Translations under genes and position numbers: made by a program | The notes under the pieces: generated by a model | Database searches by the model: none | The model's input: the letters and a program-made list of their open reading frames with translations, nothing else | What the model was told of the DNA's origin: nothing | In this document: piece by piece, positions 35,924 to 44,314 of the stretch | How positions within the stretch are numbered: the stretch's first letter is position 1 | How the letters are laid out: each line of letters opens with the position of its first letter | Assembly (NCBI GenBank): GCA_027533385.1 | Contig: JAPZUE010000025.1 | Location: 62,001-126,000, forward strand | Reading direction: 5' to 3' | Source: Rhizobium sp. | GTDB taxonomy: Bacteria > Pseudomonadota > Alphaproteobacteria > Rhizobiales > Rhizobiaceae | DNA length: 64,000 nt

Positions 35924-37713
35924 TGCAGAACAACCGCAACTATTTCATCGCGATTGCCTTATCGGTGGTGATCGTCCTCGCCTGGCAGGTCTTCTATATG
36001 AACCCGCGCATCGAGGCCCAGCGCCAGGCGCAGGAAGCCCAGCTTGCCCAGCAGCAGGCCCAGGCGGAGCAGCAGGCGACCAGTCCGGCGGCGACCGTCG
36101 ATGGCAGCCTCCCGGCGGGCGGTGTCGCGACTGCGGAAGCAACCCGTGAGGCCGCTGTCGCGAACACGCCGCGCATCGCCATCGAGACCCAGGATCTGGC
36201 CGGCTCGATCAATCTGACCGGCGCGCGTTTCGACGACCTGAAGCTCAAGGCCTATCGCGAGACCGTCGATCCGACGAGCCCGATCGTGACGCTCTTCAAT
36301 CCGGCCGAGACACGCGACGCCTACTTTGCCGAGCTTGGCTTCATCGCTGGCGAGAATGCAGGCTCCGTCCCTGGCCCGAACACCGTCTGGACCGCTCCGG
36401 AAGGTGCAAAGCTGACCGAAACCACCCCGGTAACGCTGACCTATACGAATGAAGCCGGCCTGACCTTCACCCGCACGATCGCCGTCGACGAACACTACAT
36501 GTTCACGGTGGAAGACAAGATCGTGAACAACGGCACGGCATCTGCCAGCCTTGCTCCCTATGGCCGCGTGACCCGCTACACCAAGCCTTCCACGCCGTCG
36601 ATCTTCGTTCTGCACGAAGGTTTCCTCGGCGTTCTCGGAGCCGAAGGCAGCCTTGTCGAGTACGATTACACGGACATCGAAGAAGCGGCCGTCACCAATG
36701 CCAAGGCAACCGGCGGCTGGCTGGGCATTACCGACAAATACTGGGCCGCATCGCTGATCCCGCAGCAGACGCTCCCCTACGAATCGCGCTTCTCACACTT
36801 CACCGATGGGCAGCCCCGCTTCCAGGCCGATTTCAAGAACGATGCCGTCAGCATCCCGGCCGGTCAGAGCACTTCAGTCAAGACGCTGGTCTTCGCCGGT
36901 GCCAAGCAGGTTCCGGTCATCGACAGCTATCAGGAAAGCCTCGGCATTCCGAAGTTTGACCTGATGATCGACTGGGGCTGGTTCTATTTCATCACCAAGC
37001 CGATGTTCCACCTGATGGACTACTTCTTCCATCTGGTCGGCAACTTCGGTGTCGCCATCCTGCTCACCACCATCGTGGTCAAGCTGATCTTCTTCCCGCT
37101 TGCCAACAAGCAGTACGCCTCCATGGCCAACATGAAGCGCGTCCAGCCTAAGATGGAAGAGCTCAAGGAGAAGTACAAGGACGACCGCATGGGGCTGCAG
37201 CAGGCGATGATGCAGCTTTACAAGGACGAGAAGATCAACCCTGTGGCGGGCTGCTGGCCAGTGCTTCTGCAGATCCCGGTCTTCTTCGCCCTCTACAAGG
37301 TCATCTACGTCACGATCGAAATGCGCCATGCGCCGTTCTTCGGCTGGATCCAGGACCTTTCCGCGCCGGATCCGACGAGCTTGTTCAACCTGTTCGGTCT
37401 GCTGCCCTTCACGCCTCCGCTCTTCCTGATGATTGGCGTCTGGCCGCTGATCATGGGCGTCACCATGTGGCTGCAGATGCGCATGAACCCGACGCCGCCG
37501 GATCCGACCCAGGCGATGCTGTTCAACTGGATGCCCGTCATCTTCACCTTCATGCTCGGCACCTTCCCCGCCGGTCTGGTGATCTACTGGGCCTGGAACA
37601 ACACCCTGTCGATCCTGCAGCAGGCTCTGATCATGAAGCGCCATGGCGTGGAGATCGAGCTCTTCAAGAACATCGGCAACATGTTCAGGCGAAAGCCGGC
37701 TCAGACCAAGTGA
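35923..37713 (+). CDS. yidC: Membrane protein insertase YidC
   Basis: A 596-residue insertase that places proteins into the inner membrane alone or with SecYEG. The first membrane segment is at residues 6-23, a large periplasmic domain spans about 70-350, and the conserved 60 kDa core holds five segments from DYFFHLVGNFGVAILLTTIVVKLIFFPLANKQY on, with the coiled loop MKRVQPKMEELKEKYKDDRMGLQQAMM. The ATG overlaps the rnpA stop; a GTG one codon earlier is possible. A strong terminator follows at 37718. Confidence 0.96.
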   Translation: MQNNRNYFIAIALSVVIVLAWQVFYMNPRIEAQRQAQEAQLAQQQAQAEQQATSPAATVDGSLPAGGVATAEATREAAVANTPRIAIETQDLAGSINLTGARFDDLKLKAYRETVDPTSPIVTLFNPAETRDAYFAELGFIAGENAGSVPGPNTVWTAPEGAKLTETTPVTLTYTNEAGLTFTRTIAVDEHYMFTVEDKIVNNGTASASLAPYGRVTRYTKPSTPSIFVLHEGFLGVLGAEGSLVEYDYTDIEEAAVTNAKATGGWLGITDKYWAASLIPQQTLPYESRFSHFTDGQPRFQADFKNDAVSIPAGQSTSVKTLVFAGAKQVPVIDSYQESLGIPKFDLMIDWGWFYFITKPMFHLMDYFFHLVGNFGVAILLTTIVVKLIFFPLANKQYASMANMKRVQPKMEELKEKYKDDRMGLQQAMMQLYKDEKINPVAGCWPVLLQIPVFFALYKVIYVTIEMRHAPFFGWIQDLSAPDPTSLFNLFGLLPFTPPLFLMIGVWPLIMGVTMWLQMRMNPTPPDPTQAMLFNWMPVIFTFMLGTFPAGLVIYWAWNNTLSILQQALIMKRHGVEIELFKNIGNMFRRKPAQTK

Positions 37714-37717
37714 CTTC

Positions 37718-37748
37718 AAAGCCCCGGCCATGCCGGGGCTTTCTCTTT
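37718..37748 (+). terminator. Terminator after yidC
   Basis: AAAGCCCCGGC and GCCGGGGCTTT form an 11-base-pair stem with a CAT loop, followed by CTCTTT. It begins 5 bases after the yidC stop and 18 bases before the next start codon. Confidence 0.85.
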
Positions 37749-37765
37749 GGTGACCGAAAGATCCG

Positions 37766-38674
37766 ATGACAGACATCTCATCCTCCACACAACGCTCCTG
37801 GTTTGGTATCGCGCTGGTCGCCGGCTCGGCCATCGCCTGGAGCTATGGCGGAGCGATCCAGCGTTTCATCGGAGTGACCGATGGCTGGACGATTGTCTTC
37901 TGGCGCTGTCTGTTCGCCGGCCTTTTCCTGCTCGCCTTCATGCTGGTCCGCGACAGGGTCAACGGCACGATCCGGCTTTTCCGGGCCATGGGCTGGCCCG
38001 GCTTCTTCATCGCCGTCGGCTTTGCCCTCGTCTCCACCTTCTTCGTGCTTGCCGTCTCGATGACACCGGTGGCAAATGTGGTGCTGTTCATGGCCTCGAT
38101 CCCTCTGTTTGCAGCACTTCTGGCGCGCGTCGTGCTCGCCGAGCCGATCACTCCGGTCACCTGGGGGGCCATTGTCGCCGTGATCCTCGGGGTCGGCATC
38201 ATGGTTTCAGCCTCGATCGGCGAAGGCGGTTCTGTTCTCGGCCTGACGCTTGCCGCAGCGATCCCTGCGATCTTTGCCTGCATGACTGTGCTGACCCGCC
38301 GCTATCCCGGCATCCGCATGACGCCGGCCGCCTGTGCGGGATCCTTCATCGCGTCTGCCATTGCAGCCACCCAGGCTGGCGCATTTGCCGTCGGCCTGCA
38401 GGATCTGGGGCTCCTGTTCTGCTTCGGCGCGCTCAATCTCGGCCTCGGCATGGCACTCTACGTCACCGGCGCGCGTTTGATCCCATCGGCGCTCGCAGCG
38501 CTCATTGGCACGGCCGAAATGATCCTCGCCCCCGTCTGGATGGTGATCCTGCACGACGAGATCCCGTCCGGCAGAACGATCCTCGGCGGCGCGTTGGTGA
38601 TGGCTGCCCTTTTCACCTATCTGATCAGCCATGCGCGGCAGACGTCGCGATCCGTCCCGACCGCTGCAGCTTGA
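37766..38674 (+). CDS. EamA/DMT-family transporter
   Basis: A 302-residue inner-membrane protein with ten hydrophobic segments arranged as two EamA repeats (about 15-145 and 160-295), the fold of drug/metabolite transporters. The substrate cannot be read from sequence. It lies directly after the yidC terminator and 49 bases before engB, so it may be transcribed with engB and possibly by read-through from yidC. Polar residues at the C-terminal end ([12 protein letters not shown]) face the cytoplasm. Confidence 0.88.
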   Translation: MTDISSSTQRSWFGIALVAGSAIAWSYGGAIQRFIGVTDGWTIVFWRCLFAGLFLLAFMLVRDRVNGTIRLFRAMGWPGFFIAVGFALVSTFFVLAVSMTPVANVVLFMASIPLFAALLARVVLAEPITPVTWGAIVAVILGVGIMVSASIGEGGSVLGLTLAAAIPAIFACMTVLTRRYPGIRMTPAACAGSFIASAIAATQAGAFAVGLQDLGLLFCFGALNLGLGMALYVTGARLIPSALAALIGTAEMILAPVWMVILHDEIPSGRTILGGALVMAALFTYLISHARQTSRSVPTAAA

Positions 38675-38723
38675 CTTTCCGGGTCAAAACCCGGATCTGT
38701 CCGGCTCAAGAAAGGCCAGACCC

Positions 38724-39383
38724 ATGACCGATGCACACGACAAGAACGACCTGCCACTGTTCGGCCGGCCCTGGATCTTCATCCGCGGCGTACCGTCGAT
38801 GAAGTTCCTGCCACCGGAAGGACCGCTAGAGGTGGCCTTTGCCGGGCGCTCGAATGTCGGCAAGTCGTCGCTGATCAATGCGCTCGTCGGCCAGAAGGGT
38901 CTTGCCCGCACGTCGAACACGCCAGGCCGCACCCAGGAGCTCAATTACTTCGTGCCGGATGGCTATTCCGGTGAAGGCGAGGATCTGCCGCCAATGGCGC
39001 TGGTCGACATGCCGGGCTACGGCTATGCCCAGGCACCGAAGGAACAGGTGGATGCCTGGACCAAGCTCGTATTTGATTACCTGCGCGGTCGCGCGACGCT
39101 GAAACGTGTCTACGTGCTGATCGACAGCCGCCACGGGCTGAAGAAGAATGACGAGGAAGTGCTTGGCCTGCTCGACAAGGCCGCTGTCTCCTACCAGATC
39201 GTGCTGACCAAGACCGACAAGATCAAGGCGCCCGGCGTGGCAAAGCTGATCACCGAGACGCAGGACAAGATCAAGAAGCGGCCCGCCGCCTTCCCGGTCG
39301 TACTCTCGACATCCTCTGAAAAAGGTGACGGCCTCGACCAATTGCGCGGGGCAATCAGCGAGGCCGTCGGTCGGAGCCTTTGA
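38724..39383 (+). CDS. engB: Ribosome biogenesis GTP-binding protein EngB/YihA/YsxC
   Basis: A 219-residue essential GTPase that aids assembly of the large ribosomal subunit. G1 is [16 protein letters not shown]3 DMPGYGYA and G4 [16 protein letters not shown] and [11 protein letters not shown] are family-specific. The start at MTDAHDKND is chosen because AAAGG lies just upstream and the N-terminal [13 protein letters not shown] segment follows at the usual distance. In rhizobia engB precedes argB; here a sigma/anti-sigma/fasciclin block on the other strand lies between them. Confidence 0.95.
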   Translation: MTDAHDKNDLPLFGRPWIFIRGVPSMKFLPPEGPLEVAFAGRSNVGKSSLINALVGQKGLARTSNTPGRTQELNYFVPDGYSGEGEDLPPMALVDMPGYGYAQAPKEQVDAWTKLVFDYLRGRATLKRVYVLIDSRHGLKKNDEEVLGLLDKAAVSYQIVLTKTDKIKAPGVAKLITETQDKIKKRPAAFPVVLSTSSEKGDGLDQLRGAISEAVGRSL

Positions 39384-39402
39384 CGCTCAGGCTCCGATCA
39401 GG

Positions 39403-39430
39403 TCGGCCCTGCCGGCGGAGACAGGGCCGA
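39403..39430. terminator. Weak hairpin between convergent engB and the fasciclin gene
   Basis: TCGGCCCTG (39403-39411) pairs with CAGGGCCGA (39422-39430), giving a 9-base-pair stem without a T-run on either side. It sits in the 57-base gap between the two stops, so some role in termination is plausible. Confidence 0.4.
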
Positions 39431-39440
39431 ACCAAGTTCC

Positions 39441-39998
39441 TTACATCTTCGGCAGGATCACCGCGTCGACGACGTGGATGACGCCGTTCGACTGCTTGAC
39501 GTCGGCAATGGTGACGGTCGAGACGCCACCGTTCTCGTCGGTCAGCGTGACCTTGCCGTCGGCAGCCTTCGCCTTCAGCACGCAACCACCAACGGTGGTC
39601 ACATCGGCTTCGCCGCCATTGTCGGAGATCATCTTGACCAGCGCCTCGGCCATGACATTGGCTGCCACGACATGGCAGGTCAGGACCTTGGTGAGCTGTT
39701 CCTTGCTTTCCGGCTTCAGCAGGGTGTCGACCGTTCCGGCCGGCAGCTTGGCGAAGGCGTCGTTGGTCGGGGCGAAGACTGTGAAGGGGCCGGCGCCCGA
39801 AAGGGTCTCGACGAGGCCTGCGGCCTGGACGGCGGCAACCAGCGTCGTGTGATCCTTCGAGTTGACGGCATTTTCGACGATGTTCTTGGTTTCGAGCATT
39901 TCACCACCGCCGACCATCGGATTGGCGGCATAGGCTGCGGCAGCGCCTGCCAGGATGGCTGCGGAGAATGCGAGGGGGCGAAGAGCGGTCTTGAACAT
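39441..39998 (-). CDS. Secreted fasciclin (FAS1) domain protein
   Basis: A 185-residue protein with a Sec signal peptide (MFKTALRPLAFSAAILAGAAAAYA). One FAS1 domain covers about 40-183, with the H1 motif GPFTVFAPTNDAFAKLP and the H2 region SNGVIHVVDAVILP. FAS1 proteins mediate adhesion or cell-surface contacts. The start has GAGGA 8 bases upstream. It lies downstream of an anti-sigma factor and ECF sigma gene in the same direction, with a 184-base gap that contains the motif GGGAATGA shared with the sigma gene promoter region. Confidence 0.9.
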   Translation of the reverse strand: MFKTALRPLAFSAAILAGAAAAYAANPMVGGGEMLETKNIVENAVNSKDHTTLVAAVQAAGLVETLSGAGPFTVFAPTNDAFAKLPAGTVDTLLKPESKEQLTKVLTCHVVAANVMAEALVKMISDNGGEADVTTVGGCVLKAKAADGKVTLTDENGGVSTVTIADVKQSNGVIHVVDAVILPKM

Positions 39999-40063
39999 TT
40001 TAGGTTTCCTCTGTCCTTGGTGTTCGCGATCGTGTCCCTGTGTTTCGGGCGGGACATCGAGTT

Positions 40064-40071
40064 TCATTCCC
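40064..40071 (-). promoter_or_regulatory. Possible ECF -35 element before the fasciclin gene
   Basis: GGGAATGA on the minus strand resembles the GGAAT-type -35 elements of ECF sigma factors. A matching GGGAATAA occurs before the ECF sigma gene (41534-41541). No matching -10 element was clear to me, so this is only a lead. Confidence 0.3.
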
Positions 40072-40117
40072 GTCAGCGGGAACACCTTAAAGGACGGAAG
40101 CCTGTTCAAACAAGTTT

Positions 40118-40145
40118 CAGGCGGCTCGAAGATTTCGGCCGCCTG
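40118..40145 (-). terminator. Hairpin after the anti-sigma gene
   Basis: CAGGCGGC and GCCGCCTG form an 8-base-pair stem about 38 bases after the anti-sigma stop. AAACTTGTTTG follows on the minus strand, not a true T-run. It may only partly end transcription before the fasciclin gene. Confidence 0.45.
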
Positions 40146-40182
40146 ATCGACAATTCATTGTTTTACCTTAGAGAATTCTGCT

Positions 40183-40899
40183 TCAGGGACGCACTTCGCC
40201 GAGCGCCACGACAGGACCGGTCGCCTTGCCGGTCGGCGAGCCGCCGAAGGGTTCGAGGCTGACGGCCAGCACCACGCCGCTGGTCAGGCGGGCACGCAGC
40301 TCTTCCGGCACGTCGAGCTCGCCCTGGCCCGTCTGCGGCAGGACACCGAGCGAGATGGGCGCCTGTTCACCTTCCACAAGCCAGAGTTCCAGCGATTTCT
40401 GATCGGCGCCGCCGCTCGCCACCGGCGTGACCGCGAGGCGACCCGAGCTTCCGTCATAGGTTGCGTGGAGCGCGATTGCCTGGTTCTCGCCGGCAAGTTC
40501 TGCGGTGAGAGCCGTTTGCGGCTTCGGGCGCATGCGTTCGGCATAATCCAGCCCGACAACGAGACCGAGGGCCGCGATCGAGGCAAAGCTCAAACCCCGC
40601 CACAGCCAAAGCGAATTCCAGAGGCTGCCCTTCACCGCGGCCACCGCGGCGGGCGACGCAAAGAGCCGGTCTTCGATCCTGGAGAGCATCTGATCCGGGG
40701 CGGGCACCTCGGCATAGTCATCATTGAACTGGGTGAGGTTTTCTTCCCAACGCTTGACCATGGCCGCAAAGGATCGGTCGTGGCGCAGGCGCTCCTCGAC
40801 CTTCTGCCGCTCAGCTCCGGCGAGAACGCCGAGGACATATTCGCCCGCGAGAACCTCGTCCCGCGATCGATCTCCCTTGCTTTGGTCAGGCGTGCTCAT
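40183..40899 (-). CDS. RskA-type anti-sigma factor
   Basis: A 238-residue single-pass membrane protein. The N-terminal cytoplasmic part (about 1-90), with LAGEYVLGVLAGAERQKVEERLRHDRSFAAMVKRWEENL, is the zinc-free anti-sigma domain of the RskA/ChrR-like group. A membrane segment lies near 98-118 and the periplasmic part ends GGSPTGKATGPVVALGEV, the RskA signature of the anti-sigma-K domain. It overlaps the ECF sigma gene by 14 bases, so the two are translationally coupled. It should hold that sigma factor at the membrane until a periplasmic signal triggers release. Confidence 0.92.
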   Translation of the reverse strand: MSTPDQSKGDRSRDEVLAGEYVLGVLAGAERQKVEERLRHDRSFAAMVKRWEENLTQFNDDYAEVPAPDQMLSRIEDRLFASPAAVAAVKGSLWNSLWLWRGLSFASIAALGLVVGLDYAERMRPKPQTALTAELAGENQAIALHATYDGSSGRLAVTPVASGGADQKSLELWLVEGEQAPISLGVLPQTGQGELDVPEELRARLTSGVVLAVSLEPFGGSPTGKATGPVVALGEVRP

Positions 40900-41431
40900 C
40901 CATGCACTCTCTCAGTTTCAAAAGGCTGCGTCGCAGCCAGGTGCGCATCGTGTTCAGCGGAACGGCGAAATGATCCGCCAATTCCTGGTAGGACAGTCCC
41001 TCCACATAGGCCTGCCGGACGGCGAGCGCCCGATCAGGATCCAATGCCTCCAGGCAGGTGTCAATGCGACCGCCCTCAGATCTCAGCACGGCATGCTGTT
41101 CCGGATCTGGCGCGAGATCGGCCAGTTCAGCCGCCGCATCCAAGTCTTCACCCTGCGGTCGACGTGCCCTCAGACGGTCAATGCAGTGGTATCGAACGAT
41201 GGCGCAAAGCCATGGATAGGCATTGTCGCCTTCGCCCGTGTAGCTCCCGGCCTTGTGCCAGATCTTGACGAACACATCCTGGAGCGCCTCTTCGGCCTCT
41301 CCCCTGTCTTTCAGCATACGCAGGCAGATGGCGAAAAGTTTCGCCGAAATGCGACCATAGAGCAAGGCAAAGGCGGCACGGTCCTTCAGCGCCACACGGG
41401 CCAGCAAACCGCCGATATCGTCGCGTTCCAT
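40886..41431 (-). CDS. ECF sigma factor, SigK-like
   Basis: A 181-residue extracytoplasmic-function sigma factor. Region 2 has FALLYGRISAKLFAICLRMLKDRGEAEEALQDVFVKIW and YPWLCAIVRYHCIDRLRAR, and region 4 has AYVEGLSYQELADHFAVPLNTMRTWLRRSLLKL. Linked to an RskA-type anti-sigma gene and a secreted fasciclin gene, it matches the SigK-type pattern. The likely regulon includes its own operon and the fasciclin gene. The start at ATG 41431 lies divergently 160 bases from argB. Confidence 0.93.
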   Translation of the reverse strand: MERDDIGGLLARVALKDRAAFALLYGRISAKLFAICLRMLKDRGEAEEALQDVFVKIWHKAGSYTGEGDNAYPWLCAIVRYHCIDRLRARRPQGEDLDAAAELADLAPDPEQHAVLRSEGGRIDTCLEALDPDRALAVRQAYVEGLSYQELADHFAVPLNTMRTWLRRSLLKLRECMDEHA

Positions 41432-41533
41432 TAAGCCCCCTGGTGCAGTTGGCCGAAATATAGCGTTTCATCATCAACGGACAATGCGACGAGAAGAAGA
41501 AGCGTTTTTGGCGAAGCTTATATTGCGGCGGAA

Positions 41534-41541
41534 TTATTCCC
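41534..41541 (-). promoter_or_regulatory. Possible ECF -35 element before the sigma gene
   Basis: GGGAATAA on the minus strand, about 100 bases before the sigma gene, matches GGGAATGA before the fasciclin gene. Shared elements would be expected if the sigma factor controls both. The -10 element was not identified. Confidence 0.3.
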
Positions 41542-41590
41542 TCCGTCGCATTGATGCGCTAAAAGGCCGCGATCCAAAGTGAGGTTTCCC

Positions 41591-42478
41591 ATGTCAGCTT
41601 CCGAAAGCGAAACGCAGGCTCGGCTTCTCGCCCAGGCCCTGCCCTTCATGCAGCGCTATGAAAACAAGACCATCGTGGTCAAATACGGCGGGCATGCCAT
41701 GGGCAATCCCGAGCTCGGCAAGGCCTTTGCCGCCGATATCGCACTTCTGAAGCAGTCGGGTGTCAACCCGATCGTCGTGCATGGCGGCGGCCCGCAGATC
41801 GGCGCCATGCTCGCCAAGATGGGCATCGAATCACGCTTCGAAAACGGCCTTCGCGTCACCGACCAGAAGACGGTCGAGATCGTCGAAATGGTCTTGGCCG
41901 GCTCGATCAACAAGGAAATCGTCGCCCTGATCAATCAGACCGGCGAATGGGCGATCGGGCTCTGCGGCAAGGACGGCAACATGGTCTTTGCCGAAAAGGC
42001 GCAGAAGAAGGTCCGCGATCCCGACAGCAATATCGAGCGCGTGCTTGATCTCGGCTTCGTCGGCGAGGTTGTCGAAGTCGACCGCACGCTTCTCGACCTG
42101 CTCGCCCGGTCCGAAATGATCCCGGTCATCGCCCCGGTCGCCCCCGGCCGCGACGGCGCCACCTACAACATCAATGCCGACACCTTTGCCGGTGCGATCG
42201 CGGGCGCCCTCAACGCTTCGCGCCTGCTCTTCCTCACAGACGTGCCCGGCGTTCTCGACAAGAACGGCAAGCTGATCAAGGAATTGTCGGTCGCCGAAGC
42301 GCATGCGCTGATCAAGGACGGCACGATTTCCGGCGGCATGATCCCCAAGGTCGAGACCTGCATCGAGGCGATCCAGGCCGGTGTGCAGGGTGTCGTCATT
42401 CTCAACGGCAAGACCGCCCATTCCGTGCTGCTCGAGCTCTTCACCGAGACGGGTGCAGGCACGCTGCTCGTTCCCTGA
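41591..42478 (+). CDS. argB: Acetylglutamate kinase
   Basis: A 295-residue amino-acid-kinase-fold enzyme that phosphorylates N-acetylglutamate in arginine synthesis. It has [46 protein letters not shown] (substrate and ATP sites), [17 protein letters not shown] and [14 protein letters not shown]. The start [13 protein letters not shown] is preferred over a GTG four codons earlier because of the matching family N-terminus. The 160-base gap to the divergent sigma gene must contain its promoter. Confidence 0.96.
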   Translation: MSASESETQARLLAQALPFMQRYENKTIVVKYGGHAMGNPELGKAFAADIALLKQSGVNPIVVHGGGPQIGAMLAKMGIESRFENGLRVTDQKTVEIVEMVLAGSINKEIVALINQTGEWAIGLCGKDGNMVFAEKAQKKVRDPDSNIERVLDLGFVGEVVEVDRTLLDLLARSEMIPVIAPVAPGRDGATYNINADTFAGAIAGALNASRLLFLTDVPGVLDKNGKLIKELSVAEAHALIKDGTISGGMIPKVETCIEAIQAGVQGVVILNGKTAHSVLLELFTETGAGTLLVP

Positions 42479-42502
42479 GCGAATGATTTCTTCTGCTGCC
42501 GG

Positions 42503-43999
42503 TCACTCGATCGGCAGCGGTCGTTCCAACTTCTCACTACCCGGCGTCACCGTGCGCATCGACAGCACGGCCACCAGCACGATCGCGTAGGCGACGAAAT
42601 TGTAGATCAGCCCGAGGCTCAAACCCTCGGCATAGACGGCCTTGCCGCTCAGGCCTTCCGCCGCATTGCGGGCCAGGTCGGAAAAGAAGATCTCACTGAC
42701 AATTGCGATCCCAAGCGCACTTCCGACCTGCTGGATCGCCTGAAGAGCACCCGATCCGCCACCCGCATCCTGCGGCGGCACGCCGGCCAGCACGAGCTGG
42801 AACATCGGCGCGATCGCAATCCCCATGCCGAGCCCACTCAGCAGGAACCAGGGCAGAAGCGCCATGCGGTCGACAGCCTCGCCCAGCGACTGGATCTCCG
42901 ACCGCAGCAGGCCCATGCCGACAATGACCATGACCACGCCGACGACGACGCGTATGCGCGGGGTGATGTTGCCGAGACGGCCAGAGATCAACGAGGCGAC
43001 GAAGATGCCGACGGAAAAGGGCACGGTCGTCATGCCCGATTGCAGGGGCGTCAGCCCATAACCCTGCTGCAGGAACATCGCGAGGATCAGAAAGAAGCCC
43101 GGCAATGTCGAGAAGAAGGTCGCGGTCATCAGCGAGCCGATGACATAGTTGCGGTTCTTCATCAGTGCGACCGGCAGCAGTTCGGGCGCCTTCATCCGAT
43201 GCTGGCGCCGCTCCCAGAGGCCGAAGGCGACCGCTGATGGCAAGGCCATGGCGAGCATGATGAAGCACCACACCGGCCAGCCGAAACCACGTCCCTCGAT
43301 CAGCGGGAAGATCACGCAGAAAATCGTCACCGCAGCGAGCGCGATCCCGCCGAAGTCGTTCTTCAGGCCGGGCTTGGGCGGAAGCGTCGGGATGAGCCGC
43401 CAGCCGAGCAGGATCGTGATGATCCCAACCGGGATATTGATCAGGAAGATCGGTCGCCAACCGAGATCGAAGAGGTTGAGCGCAATCAGCCAGCCACCGA
43501 GGATCGGACCCGAGACGGCCGCGAGCCCGGCGCTGAGCCCGAACAGGGAGAACGCCGCCGCCCGTTCCTTCGGCGGGAACATCATCTGGGCGATCGCCAG
43601 GACCTGCGGGGTCATCACGGCGGCTCCCGCACCCTGCAGGAGACGTGCTGCCACCAGCCAGCCGATATCGGGCGCCAGGCCGCACAGCAGCGAGGCGGAG
43701 GTGAAGGCCGCGACGCCTGCCAGAAACACCTGTTTCTTGCCCCTGACATCCCCGAGCCGGCCAAAGGGCAGCAGCCCAAGCGCAAAGACCAGCACGTAAC
43801 CGGCCACCACCCATTCGATCTGGCTTGATGTCGCACCAAGTTCGGACTGCAGGCTCGGCAGCGCGACATTGACGATGGTGACATCAAGCAGGTTCATGAA
43901 ATTCGCGAGCATCATCACCAGAAGTGCCGTCCAACGCTTGGGATATGGATGCGCGGCGTCGGCGCGAGCGTAGTTTGCGGCGGGTATCTCAGTCTTCAT
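42503..43999 (-). CDS. DHA2-family multidrug/MFS exporter
   Basis: A 498-residue major-facilitator protein with about 14 hydrophobic segments, as in the EmrB/QacA (DHA2) group. The motif-C-like GLSAGLAAVSGPILGGWLI and the N-terminal NFMNLLDVTIVNVALPSLQ are diagnostic. GGGAGA precedes the ATG at 43999; an upstream ATG (44071) lacks such a site. No periplasmic adaptor or regulator gene adjoins it, so it works either alone or with an unlinked EmrA-type partner. The substrate is unknown. Confidence 0.9.
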   Translation of the reverse strand: MKTEIPAANYARADAAHPYPKRWTALLVMMLANFMNLLDVTIVNVALPSLQSELGATSSQIEWVVAGYVLVFALGLLPFGRLGDVRGKKQVFLAGVAAFTSASLLCGLAPDIGWLVAARLLQGAGAAVMTPQVLAIAQMMFPPKERAAAFSLFGLSAGLAAVSGPILGGWLIALNLFDLGWRPIFLINIPVGIITILLGWRLIPTLPPKPGLKNDFGGIALAAVTIFCVIFPLIEGRGFGWPVWCFIMLAMALPSAVAFGLWERRQHRMKAPELLPVALMKNRNYVIGSLMTATFFSTLPGFFLILAMFLQQGYGLTPLQSGMTTVPFSVGIFVASLISGRLGNITPRIRVVVGVVMVIVGMGLLRSEIQSLGEAVDRMALLPWFLLSGLGMGIAIAPMFQLVLAGVPPQDAGGGSGALQAIQQVGSALGIAIVSEIFFSDLARNAAEGLSGKAVYAEGLSLGLIYNFVAYAIVLVAVLSMRTVTPGSEKLERPLPIE

Positions 44000-44107
44000 T
44001 CTTGTCTCCCCGCCCTCGGCGCGCTGCTGCGTCCGGTGTATCGCGCGGCGGGATAGGTCGCAACGGGGCAAGGGTCTCCGTCATGGTAAGCCGGGCATGG
44101 CGGCGTT

Positions 44108-44301
44108 CCTCTCCCCCTTGCGGGAGAGGATGGAAAATCGAAGGCTTAGGCGAGCGTAAGCCGCCTAAACTTCAGATTTTCCCGGTGAGGGGCAAGGTTC
44201 CGCTAGCACAAAGCTGACCGAGCCCCCCTCTTGCGAAATCTGAGGTTTGGCCCTGATCGGGCCAATTCCTCGATTTCGCTTTCTCCCCCGCAAGGGGGGA
44301 G
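44108..44301. repeat. RIME-like intergenic palindromic repeat element
   Basis: A non-coding stretch of about 194 bases in the 315-base gap between the DHA2 and DMT genes. Its two ends are imperfect inverted repeats of each other: CCCCCTTGCGGGAG at the left, its complement CTCCCCCGCAAGGGGG at the right, with GAAAATCGAAG and CGATTTCGC just inside. Inner stems are TTAGGCG/CGCCTAA, TCAGATTT/AAATCTGA and GGCCC/GGGCC. This is the build of the Rhizobium intergenic mosaic elements (RIME); the family name is from memory. Confidence 0.65.
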
Positions 44302-44314
44302 ATGACCCTCGCCC

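Noticed and set aside
42495..42518. Hairpin (GCTGCCG/CGGCAGC) between argB and the convergent DHA2 exporter gene
   Set aside because: Short stem with a 10-base loop, no T-run, and partly inside the exporter coding end; too weak to call a terminator.
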